The translations under genes and the position numbers were made by a program. From a bacterium (GTDB lineage: Bacteria; BMS3Abin14), in NCBI GenBank assembly GCA_020352595.1, contig CP070682.1, positions 753,882 to 761,515 on the forward strand: a stretch of 7,634 bases of DNA, in the 5' to 3' direction. Below are positions 1-5,127 of this stretch, one piece after another. Numbering within the stretch: the first letter of the stretch is position 1; the number at the start of each line of letters is the position of its first letter. A model generated the notes under the pieces. The model saw only the letters and a list, made by a program, of their open reading frames with translations, did not search any database and was not told the DNA's origin.

Positions 1-32
1 CTGACGCCGGACTGCACCTTTTCCCCGACAGG

Positions 33-61
33 TTGAGGGGCGTCCCTGGAGCGATTATACT
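33..61 (+). promoter_or_regulatory. Sigma-70-like promoter for the dioxygenase / radical SAM unit
   Basis: The -35 candidate TTGAGG (33-38, 4 of 6 consensus bases) and the -10 candidate TATACT (56-61, 5 of 6) are separated by exactly 17 bp. Transcription would start near 67-68, giving a very short leader that still contains the Shine-Dalgarno GAGAGGA. The promoter overlaps an in-frame TTG at 33, which argues against translation starting there. The same TATACT hexamer serves the HD-GYP gene promoter. This is seen by eye only and there is no expression evidence. Confidence 0.5.
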
Positions 62-80
62 TCGGGGAGAGGATACGGAC

Positions 81-539
81 ATGACCTTGCGACACGCTCT
101 GGCAGCGACAGTCCTCTTCGCGGGCCTGTTCCAGGCGGTCTCCCCGGCCGCCGGCGACCGGTGCCCCCCGACGCGGCCCGACGCCGAGGGCCCCTTCTAC
201 AGGCCTTCAGCCCCGGTCCGCGAGAGCACCGGCAGCGGCCTGGTCATCGAGGGGACGGTGCGGACGGCGGGGTCGTGCGCCCCGGTTGCGGGCGCCCGCG
301 TCGAGTGGTGGCAGGCCGGGCCGTCCGGGCAGTACGACGACGACCACCGGGGCGCCCGTGTCACCGGCAGCGACGGGCGGTTCCGCATCGAGACGGACGT
401 ACCGCCCCCCTACCAGGGGCGGCCGCCCCACGTGCACTTCAAGGTCTTCGCCGCCGGGCACCGGACCCTCACCACCCAGGTCTACCCCGAGGCCGGCCGG
501 ACCACCGTTCCCATCGACTTTGTCCTGACAGCGGATTGA
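81..539 (+). CDS. Exported intradiol ring-cleavage dioxygenase-like protein
   Basis: This 152-residue protein resembles the catalytic beta-sandwich of intradiol dioxygenases (protocatechuate 3,4-dioxygenase beta-subunit family), which open catechol rings between the two hydroxyls using Fe(III) and O2. The EGPFY motif is at residues 36-40. All four expected iron ligands can be placed: Tyr85 (GQYDDD), Tyr111 (PPPYQGRPP), His117 and His119 (HVHF). Residues 1-25 look like a Sec signal peptide (short basic start, hydrophobic core, SPAAG), so the mature protein is probably exported. Cys28 and Cys66 could form a disulfide. It is much shorter than the roughly 240-residue cytoplasmic enzymes and belongs with the small secreted members, whose substrates are poorly known. 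The ATG at 81 is preferred over the in-frame TTG at 33 because GAGAGGA lies just upstream and the TTG falls in the -35 element. The family call is firm, but the substrate and activity are not known. Confidence 0.85.
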   Translation: MTLRHALAATVLFAGLFQAVSPAAGDRCPPTRPDAEGPFYRPSAPVRESTGSGLVIEGTVRTAGSCAPVAGARVEWWQAGPSGQYDDDHRGARVTGSDGRFRIETDVPPPYQGRPPHVHFKVFAAGHRTLTTQVYPEAGRTTVPIDFVLTAD

Positions 540-546
540 CGGCCCC

Positions 547-1560
547 ATGCCTGCCCGGCCCTACAGGGACCTTTCCCGCTGCGTCCTGTGCGAGCACCGA
601 TGCGGGGCCGACCGCCTGGCGGGTGAGGAGGGGGTGTGCCGCGTGACGGAGCCTGTCGTGGCCTCCCGCTGCCTGCACCCCGCACCCCCCGAGAGCTACA
701 CCGTGTTCCTGGCCGGGTGCAACTTCAAGTGCCTCAACTGCCAGAACTGGTCCATCGCCCACTACCCTGACAACGGACAGCCGGTGGAAGGGTACGTGGA
801 GCCGGCCTTCCTCGCGCGTGAGTGCGTCCGCTACCTCGAGTCTCCAGACGGCAGGTTCATGGGGGCCGACCGCATCTTCTTCTCGGGAGGGGAGGCCACC
901 ATCCACCTGCCCTACGTCGAGGAGATCGTTGCCGAGGCGCGGGGGCTGCGCCCAGGTGTCAAGGTGAACTTCGACACCAACGGATTCATGACGGAACAGT
1001 CGCTCCAGAGGATCCTCGCCTTCGCCACCTCCCTCACCTTCGACATCAAGGCCTTCTCCGACGAGGTCCACAGGGCCCTGACGGGGGCTCCTGTCGACCC
1101 CGTCCTCAGGAACGCGGAGATCCTGGCACGGCGGGCCCCCGAGAGGATCTGGGAGTTCAGGGTCCTTGTCATCCCGGGGATCAGTGACGGCGAGGTCGAG
1201 CCCATGTGCCGTTTCCTGGCCGGCCTCGGCAGGGACCTTCCCGTCTGCTTCCTCGCCTTCAGGCCCAACTTCGTCCTGGAGAGCCATCCCGGGCCCGGAC
1301 GGGAACTCATGGAACGGTGCGTAGAAGCGGCCAGGCAGGCCGGCCTGCGGAGGGCGACGTGGGCCGGAGTGACGGACGTCCCGGGCCTGGCCGCGTCGGA
1401 GGACCCGGCCCTGAGGCCTTTCTACCGGACGGTCCCCGCCCGGGTCGCGGCGTCAGCCGCAGCGGCCGCCGGCTGCACGACACACCCCAGGGACTGCTAC
1501 GCGTGCCTGTCCTCCCGGCAGTGCCCCGTCAAGCGGTACGTGCCGGTGAGGCAGTGCTGA
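547..1560 (+). CDS. PflX/AmrS-like radical SAM protein
   Basis: This 337-residue protein belongs to the radical SAM superfamily, in the group containing PflX (COG1313) and AmmeMemoRadiSam-type enzymes related to pyruvate formate-lyase activases. The cluster motif CNFKCLNC gives Cys58, Cys62 and Cys65, followed by the family's CQNW stretch. The SAM-binding SGGEAT motif is at 113-118 and an NFDTNG strand at 141-146. The N-terminus has the family's extra cysteine module (Cys12, Cys15, Cys19, Cys31). The C-terminal tail adds Cys310, Cys317, Cys320, Cys326 and Cys337, which could bind another metal or iron-sulfur cluster. The reaction is unknown; most relatives are uncharacterised. The start is 7 bases after the dioxygenase stop and has no clear Shine-Dalgarno sequence, so translation probably depends on coupling to the upstream gene. 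Superfamily membership is certain; the subfamily is moderately sure. Confidence 0.88.
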   Translation: MPARPYRDLSRCVLCEHRCGADRLAGEEGVCRVTEPVVASRCLHPAPPESYTVFLAGCNFKCLNCQNWSIAHYPDNGQPVEGYVEPAFLARECVRYLESPDGRFMGADRIFFSGGEATIHLPYVEEIVAEARGLRPGVKVNFDTNGFMTEQSLQRILAFATSLTFDIKAFSDEVHRALTGAPVDPVLRNAEILARRAPERIWEFRVLVIPGISDGEVEPMCRFLAGLGRDLPVCFLAFRPNFVLESHPGPGRELMERCVEAARQAGLRRATWAGVTDVPGLAASEDPALRPFYRTVPARVAASAAAAAGCTTHPRDCYACLSSRQCPVKRYVPVRQC

Positions 1561-1579
1561 GAACCGGGGGGAGGAAACG

Positions 1580-1597
1580 GGGAACAGGGAAGTTCCC
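1580..1597 (+). terminator. Hairpin after the radical SAM gene, possible weak terminator
   Basis: GGGAAC and GTTCCC form a perfect 6-bp stem around the 6-base loop AGGGAA, 20 bases after the radical SAM stop codon. It is followed by TCTCG rather than a run of T, so intrinsic termination would be poor. It may instead be a 3'-end stabilising hairpin. Confidence 0.25.
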
Positions 1598-1707
1598 TCT
1601 CGACAGCGCCTCGCCTCACGCCCCTTGTCAAACCATCCTCCACCGCCGCGGATGTGACGGCCAGAGGCGGCGCTTATGGCTCTGACACCGAAGGGCAGGA
1701 GGGCAGT

Positions 1708-1774
1708 ACCTAGGACCTAGGACCTAGGACCTAGGACCTGGTACCTGGTTCCCAGGTACCAGGCACCAGGCACT
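1708..1774. repeat. Heptamer tandem array merging into a 12-bp inverted repeat
   Basis: Four exact copies of ACCTAGG fill 1708-1735, then two variant units ACCTGGT (1736-1749), then units of AGGTACC / AGGCACC / AGGCACT on the other side (1754-1774). The turn is a perfect inverted repeat: CCTGGTACCTGG (1737-1748), a TTC loop (1749-1751), CCAGGTACCAGG (1752-1763). The 7-base period is kept across the array, and the CCTAGG and GGTACC cores are themselves palindromes. It sits in the non-coding gap between the radical SAM gene and the HD-GYP gene. It may be a dispersed intergenic repeat, a transcription-ending or mRNA-stabilising structure, or simple slippage. No coding function is visible. Confidence 0.85.
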
Positions 1775-1803
1775 GATCTCCCCATCCCCCATTCCCCCCA
1801 CCC

Positions 1804-1838
1804 ATGCCACACGCACCGTTTTCCCGTATACTTTATCC
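1804..1838 (+). promoter_or_regulatory. Sigma-70-like promoter placing the transcript start at the ATG
   Basis: The -35 candidate ATGCCA (1804-1809, 4 of 6) and the -10 candidate TATACT (1827-1832, 5 of 6) are 17 bp apart. The predicted transcription start, 6-7 bases after the -10, falls on or next to the A of the ATG at 1839. No Shine-Dalgarno sequence is present between the -10 and the ATG, which fits a leaderless mRNA. Confidence 0.5.
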
Positions 1839-3119
1839 ATGGACGCACACCTTTCGCGGGGGGCGCTTTTCCAGCTGGTGACAGCCCTCTCCGAGGCCAT
1901 GGACCTGGTCAGCCCCCTCGTGGCGGACCACCACAGGTGGACGGCCTGGTTCGCGGTGCACATCGCGGAGGAGATGGGGCTTGAAGAGGGGGAGATCAAG
2001 GAGGTCCTCCTCGCCTCCCTGCTGCACGACGTCGGCGCCTTCTCCCTGCGCGAGCGCCTGGACACGCTCAACTTCGATCTGGAAAACCCCCACCGGCACG
2101 CCTGCCTCGGTTACACGCTGCTGAGCGACTGCCCTCCCCTGAAGAGGGAGGCCCTCGCCATCCTTGCCCACCACACGTGGTGGAAGCCCAGGAGCGAGAC
2201 GGAGGTGGGAGGCAGCCAGGTCCCCGCTGCGAGCCACATCATCCATCTGGGCGACCGCGTCGCCATCCTGCTGGAAGAGGACTGCCACGTCATGGATCAC
2301 GCCAGGGACATTCTCGATTCGGTGGCGGCTCGTGCGGGGACCATGTTCTGGCCGGAGGCGGTGGATGCCCTGGAGAGGATGGCCGGTGACGAGAAGCTCT
2401 GGTTCGGGGTCTTCAGCCCCGGTGCCCTGGAGTATCTCGGTTACAAGGTGGACCCGAGGCTCATGGCCATGGCGCCCGGGGACCTCGAGGGGCTGGCTGG
2501 CGTCTTCGCGAGGGTCATCGACTACCGCAGCCACTTCACCGCAACCCATTCGGCGGGTGTGGCCGCGGTGGCCGATGCCCTTGCGGGCTTCCTGGGTTTC
2601 TCGGAAAATAATCGCAGGACCATGAGGATCGCCGCCCACCTTCACGACCTGGGAAAACTGGCGGTGCCCACCGAGATCCTGGAAAAGCGCCATCGCCTGG
2701 ACGAGATGGAATACGCACACGTCCGGGAGCACGCCATGCTGACCAGGAGGCTTCTGGAAAAGGTGCCCGATCTCGGATACGGGTTGATCTGGGCCGCCCA
2801 GCACCACGAGAGGCTCGACGGCAGCGGCTATCCCGATCACACTTCCGGCACGCAGATCGCCTTCGGGTCCAGGGTGGTGGCCATGGCCGACGTCTTCACG
2901 GCCCTCACGGAAGAACGCCCGTACCGCCCCGGCCTGCACAGGAAGGAGGTGCTCGACGTCCTGAGCAGGCTGACGGAAAGAGGCCGCCTTGACGCCGAGG
3001 TCTTCAGCGTGGTGCGGTCGAGGTTCGACGATCTGGACACGGTCCGTTCAGCGGCCCAGTCCGCCTCCGAGGAGGATTACACTTTCCGGATCGAGCCCTT
3101 CGAAGCGGCGGTGGTCTGA
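1839..3119 (+). CDS. Tandem HD / HD-GYP protein, predicted cyclic-di-GMP phosphodiesterase
   Basis: This 426-residue soluble protein has two HD-type metal-dependent phosphohydrolase regions. The C-terminal one (about 230-400) is a full HD-GYP domain: His237, His269-Asp270 (HDLGK), His298, HHE at 322-324, GSGYP at 329-332 and Asp351 (MADVF). Enzymes of this type hydrolyse cyclic-di-GMP to pGpG and GMP. The N-terminal region (about 20-145) is a second HD domain with His31/His32, His63-Asp64 (LLHDVG), His85/His87, His111-His112 and Asp139 (LGDR). It lacks a GYP signature and has HHTWW in place of HHE. No receiver, PAS or membrane segment is seen. It lies directly upstream of a sigma-54 activator but has its own promoter. 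The start at 1839 fits the domain boundary and the probable leaderless transcript; Met21 (1899) is a less likely alternative. The HD-GYP assignment is strong; the role of the first domain is unknown. Confidence 0.9.
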   Translation: MDAHLSRGALFQLVTALSEAMDLVSPLVADHHRWTAWFAVHIAEEMGLEEGEIKEVLLASLLHDVGAFSLRERLDTLNFDLENPHRHACLGYTLLSDCPPLKREALAILAHHTWWKPRSETEVGGSQVPAASHIIHLGDRVAILLEEDCHVMDHARDILDSVAARAGTMFWPEAVDALERMAGDEKLWFGVFSPGALEYLGYKVDPRLMAMAPGDLEGLAGVFARVIDYRSHFTATHSAGVAAVADALAGFLGFSENNRRTMRIAAHLHDLGKLAVPTEILEKRHRLDEMEYAHVREHAMLTRRLLEKVPDLGYGLIWAAQHHERLDGSGYPDHTSGTQIAFGSRVVAMADVFTALTEERPYRPGLHRKEVLDVLSRLTERGRLDAEVFSVVRSRFDDLDTVRSAAQSASEEDYTFRIEPFEAAVV

Positions 3120-3127
3120 AAGGCTCC

Positions 3128-3151
3128 GGTCCCTCGGGACCTTGCGGTCCC
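3128..3151 (+). terminator. Overlapping GGTCCC/GGGACC hairpins, possible terminator of the HD-GYP gene
   Basis: The segments GGTCCC (3128-3133), GGGACC (3136-3141) and GGTCCC (3146-3151) lie in a row, so the middle one can pair with either neighbour. The second pairing has a TTGC loop and is followed by a pyrimidine stretch (CCCACTTTCCCCCTTTA) instead of a clean T run. The position 9 bases after the stop codon suggests a weak terminator. Confidence 0.4.
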
Positions 3152-3163
3152 CCACTTTCCCCC

Positions 3164-3192
3164 TTTATAGAAGGCCCCGCAGGGGATAATAT
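3164..3192 (+). promoter_or_regulatory. Weak promoter candidate for the sigma-54 activator gene
   Basis: TTTATA (3164-3169, 4 of 6) and TAATAT (3187-3192, 4 of 6) are 17 bp apart. The overlapping GATAAT (3185-3190, 5 of 6) has no good -35 partner. A start near 3199 would give a roughly 145-base leader beginning just before the nested stem at 3207-3250. The GC-rich surroundings make this AT-rich patch stand out, but the match is weak. Confidence 0.28.
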
Positions 3193-3206
3193 TCTGGAAG
3201 GCCGCC

Positions 3207-3250
3207 TGCACCGGGCGAGCGAAGCACCAGGACAGTGGAACGCGGGTGCA
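3207..3250 (+). ncRNA. Nested stem-loop in the activator leader, candidate cis-acting RNA
   Basis: Three nested helices can be drawn: TGCACC (3207-3212) with GGTGCA (3245-3250), GCG (3219-3221) with CGC (3241-3243), and CAC (3225-3227) with GTG (3235-3237). AAG and GAA face each other in an internal loop, which could form sheared G-A pairs, and the apical loop is CAGGACA. It matches no riboswitch class I can recall: the conserved cores of cyclic-di-GMP-I, glycine and cobalamin riboswitches are absent. It is a candidate only, because such pairings arise easily in GC-rich DNA. Confidence 0.25.
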
Positions 3251-3284
3251 AATCTCTTTTCGCTCCCCGACCTCCATGCCGGAG

Positions 3285-3343
3285 CCGGACCTGATGCCGG
3301 CGGACCTTCTCGGGGAAAGACGGGTCCGGTCCGAGGGAGGACC
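3285..3343 (+). promoter_or_regulatory. Competing hairpins around the activator's ribosome binding site
   Basis: GGTCC (3328-3332) and GGACC (3339-3343) form a 5-bp stem ending right at the ATG, with the Shine-Dalgarno GAGGGAGG (3333-3340) in its loop and 3' arm. A rival right arm, GGTCCGG (3323-3329), shares two bases with that stem and can pair with either CCGGACC (3285-3291) or CGGACC (3301-3306). The upstream pairing would therefore tend to free the ribosome binding site. This resembles translational control, but it is inferred only from complementarity. Confidence 0.3.
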
Positions 3344-4771
3344 ATGAACACCTATCTAGTGGGGGCCCCGCACAGGGAGACCTACGAGGTCATCAGGCAG
3401 TGCCTCGACGACCCGCGCCGGGTGGTGGATTACACTCCCGACTTCGAGTCCCTCAGCATCCGGTTCGCCAACAGACGCTATGACTTCACCTTCGTCGACC
3501 TCTCCCTGGTGAAACCCCTCCTGGAGGCGGGCGAGGGTTACGCCTCCATCATGGGGAACTTCCTGGGTCTCTTTCCCACCGCCCAGATCATCTTCCTCGT
3601 CAATCCCGACGAGGTCCACCTGGCGGTGGAGCTCATCAAGGCCGGCGCCTGCAACTACATCACCTATCCCCTCAACCCGGAGGAAGTGCGGTACGTCATC
3701 GAGAGCGTCCAGCGCGCCCTTCTCATGGAGATGGAACTGAGCCTTCTCAGGGACTCCTTCTGGGAGGCGGACGCCAGGGAGATCATCACGACGCGCAACC
3801 CCCGCATGAGGGAGGTCTTCGCCAAGGTCAAGTCCGTGGCGGCCACCAACGCCACGGTGCTCATCCAGGGACAGACCGGCACGGGCAAGAACATCATCGC
3901 CCGACTCATCCACCGGCACAGCCCGCGGAAGAAGGGCCCCTTCATCAGCGTCCACTGCGGGGCCATCCCGGCCAACCTCATCGAGAGCGAACTGTTCGGG
4001 CACGAGAAGGGCGCCTTCACCGGCGCCTCAAGGCGAAAACTGGGCCGCTTCGAGATCGCCCGGGGGGGGACCATCATCCTCGACGAGATCGGGACCACTC
4101 CCCTGTCGGTGCAGGTGGAGCTGCTGCAGATCATCCAGGAGAAGACCTTCACGCGGGTGGGCGGGGAGATGCCCATCGAGGTGGATGTGCGCATCATCGC
4201 GGCCAGCAACGAGAACCTCAAGGATCTGTGCGACCGCGGTCTTTTCCGCACGGACCTGTACTACCGCCTCAATGTGTTCCCCATCGACCTGCCTTCCCTT
4301 GCCGACAGGAGGGAGGACATCCCCCTCTTCGTGGATTACTTCATCCGCAAGCTCAACCGGGAATACGGCCGGGAGATCAGGGGAGCCGAACCCGAGGTCA
4401 TCGAGGTCCTGGAGGGCTACGCATGGCCGGGCAACCTCAGGGAGCTGGAAAACGTCATCGAGCGGGCCTACATCCTGGAGACGGGGGACAGGATCTCCAT
4501 GGGCGTCATGCCGTCTGACCTGGTGGGGCACGCCCTGTCCATGGACCAGTCGAGGGTGGAGATGTTCCTGCCCATCGGGGAGGCCCGCCAGCGCTTCATA
4601 GACAACTTCGAGCGCATCTACCTGACCGAACTGCTGCGGCGCAACGACGGCCGCGTTTCACAGACAGCGGAGGCGGCCGGGATCACCACGAGACAGCTGC
4701 AGAAACTGATGAAGAAGCACGACGTGCGCAAGGAGATTTTCCGGCGGCCTGCCGGTAAAGACGAACCATGA
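3344..4771 (+). CDS. Sigma-54-dependent transcriptional activator with degenerate receiver domain
   Basis: This 475-residue NtrC-family enhancer-binding protein uses ATP hydrolysis to open promoters bound by sigma-54 RNA polymerase. Domain order: receiver-like 1-130, AAA+ about 150-385, Fis-type helix-turn-helix about 425-462. In the AAA+ part, Walker A is GQTGTGKN (176-183), the sigma-54-contacting loop GAFTGA is at 223-228, Walker B is ILDE (245-248), arginine-finger candidates are Arg302 and Arg308, and the sensor-II region WPGNLRELEN is at 361-370. The receiver keeps a possible phospho-acceptor (Asp52 in FVDLS) but lacks the N-terminal acidic pair (LVGAPH instead of VDDE-like) and the conserved lysine (ITYPL instead of TKP), so ordinary phosphorylation is doubtful. 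The Shine-Dalgarno GAGGGAGG supports the start. Palindromes beginning at its stop codon, with a sigma-54 promoter beyond them, make the downstream aminomutase operon its likely target. No sensor kinase gene is in the window. Confidence 0.93.
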   Translation: MNTYLVGAPHRETYEVIRQCLDDPRRVVDYTPDFESLSIRFANRRYDFTFVDLSLVKPLLEAGEGYASIMGNFLGLFPTAQIIFLVNPDEVHLAVELIKAGACNYITYPLNPEEVRYVIESVQRALLMEMELSLLRDSFWEADAREIITTRNPRMREVFAKVKSVAATNATVLIQGQTGTGKNIIARLIHRHSPRKKGPFISVHCGAIPANLIESELFGHEKGAFTGASRRKLGRFEIARGGTIILDEIGTTPLSVQVELLQIIQEKTFTRVGGEMPIEVDVRIIAASNENLKDLCDRGLFRTDLYYRLNVFPIDLPSLADRREDIPLFVDYFIRKLNREYGREIRGAEPEVIEVLEGYAWPGNLRELENVIERAYILETGDRISMGVMPSDLVGHALSMDQSRVEMFLPIGEARQRFIDNFERIYLTELLRRNDGRVSQTAEAAGITTRQLQKLMKKHDVRKEIFRRPAGKDEP

Positions 4772-4777
4772 GTTCTC
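4761..4777. promoter_or_regulatory. Palindromic operator candidate S1
   Basis: ACGAAC-CATGA-GTTCTC has the 6-N5-6 layout typical of NtrC-family operators and overlaps the last codons and stop of the activator gene. Its centre (4769) is 30 bp from that of S2, close to three helical turns, so two dimers could sit on the same DNA face. Confidence 0.5.
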
Positions 4778-4790
4778 CGGTTTCAAATTA

Positions 4791-4807
4791 GCGAACTTCA
4801 AGTTCGC
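4791..4807. promoter_or_regulatory. Palindromic operator candidate S2 (perfect)
   Basis: GCGAAC-TTCAA-GTTCGC is a perfect palindrome; with the inner bases the arms extend to 8 bp (GCGAACTT / AAGTTCGC). It is the best copy of the RCGAAC-N5-GTTCKC motif. As RNA it could also form a hairpin after the activator gene, but no T run follows, so an operator role is preferred. Confidence 0.6.
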
Positions 4808-4892
4808 ACCCCTGGTCATGGCTGTGCACTCCCCCTCGACTTGCCTTCAAATACACTAAAAATATAGAGAAATCCGCCTTGCCCTCTCCCCT

Positions 4893-4908
4893 GAGAACCC
4901 CTGTTCTC
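4893..4908. promoter_or_regulatory. Palindrome S3, variant spacing
   Basis: GAGAAC-CCCT-GTTCTC is a perfect 6-bp inverted repeat with a 4-base centre instead of 5. It could be a diverged operator of the same series, or a hairpin ending the activator transcript although no T run follows. GAAC-N4-GTTC is also the core of the Bacillus-type LexA box, but no SOS gene is adjacent. Confidence 0.35.
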
Positions 4909-4970
4909 CTCCCTGGAAGAACACCGCGCGGGCCTCTGTGGCTGACAGGTTATTGACTGCAGCCATAAAT

Positions 4971-4987
4971 ACGAACCGAAAGTTCGC
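4971..4987. promoter_or_regulatory. Palindromic operator candidate S4, promoter-proximal
   Basis: ACGAAC-CGAAA-GTTCGC shares the right half AAGTTCGC exactly with S2 and the left half ACGAAC exactly with S1. Its centre lies about 87 bp upstream of the start predicted from the sigma-54 promoter, within the usual range for enhancer-binding protein sites. Confidence 0.6.
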
Positions 4988-5021
4988 ATAAAGCCCGAAC
5001 GTTGGACAAAAAATCCTTTAA

Positions 5022-5034
5022 AATCAATAAGATA
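5022..5034 (+). promoter_or_regulatory. IHF-like site between operators and sigma-54 promoter
   Basis: AATCAATAAGATA matches the IHF consensus WATCAA-N4-TTR at all positions except one T of the TTR. It lies in an AT-rich stretch between S4 and the -24 element, where IHF typically bends DNA to bring a sigma-54 activator to the polymerase. Chance matches are possible in AT-rich DNA. Confidence 0.4.
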
Positions 5035-5039
5035 CAAAG

Positions 5040-5055
5040 TGGCACGCCTTTTGTT
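5040..5055 (+). promoter_or_regulatory. Sigma-54 (-24/-12) promoter for the kamA operon
   Basis: TGGCACG (5040-5046), a 4-base spacer and TTGTT (5051-5055) match the sigma-54 consensus TGGCACG-N4-TTGCW except for T in place of C at -12. The GG at -25/-24 is intact and its spacing to the -13 G is right. The start would be near 5066, leaving a roughly 154-base leader. The final bases run into a perfect sigma-70 -10 hexamer, TATAAT (5055-5060), whose best -35 candidates match only 3 of 6, so low sigma-70 activity is a possible alternative. Confidence 0.6.
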
Positions 5056-5127
5056 ATAATAGAAAAAGAAAGAATATCCTGGGGGGAATCAGTCCCGCCA
5101 GAGATGCGATCCAGAGGGAGGATCCGG

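Noticed and set aside
33..80. TTG start at 33 for the dioxygenase
   Set aside because: It lies in the -35 hexamer and would add 16 residues before a normal signal peptide; the ATG at 81 has a better ribosome binding site.
469..1287. Long antisense ORF (272 codons) opposite the radical SAM gene
   Set aside because: It is a GC-rich frame shadow: it has no recognisable domain, and the + strand frame is a clear radical SAM protein.
1833..2939. Antisense ORF of 368 codons opposite the HD-GYP gene
   Set aside because: Codon-bias mirror of the real gene. The protein has no known family motif, and it runs through the + strand promoter region.
3207..3250. NtrC-type operator TGCACC...GGTGCA
   Set aside because: The half-sites match the NtrC consensus, but the gap is 32 bases instead of 5, so they cannot form one operator.
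3199..3343. Known riboswitch (cyclic-di-GMP-I, glycine, cobalamin) in the activator leader
   Set aside because: None of the conserved core sequences of these classes could be found.
4893..4908. LexA (SOS) box
   Set aside because: It has the Bacillus-type GAAC-N4-GTTC core, but no SOS gene is nearby and it sits among N5 relatives. It is kept only as an alternative reading.
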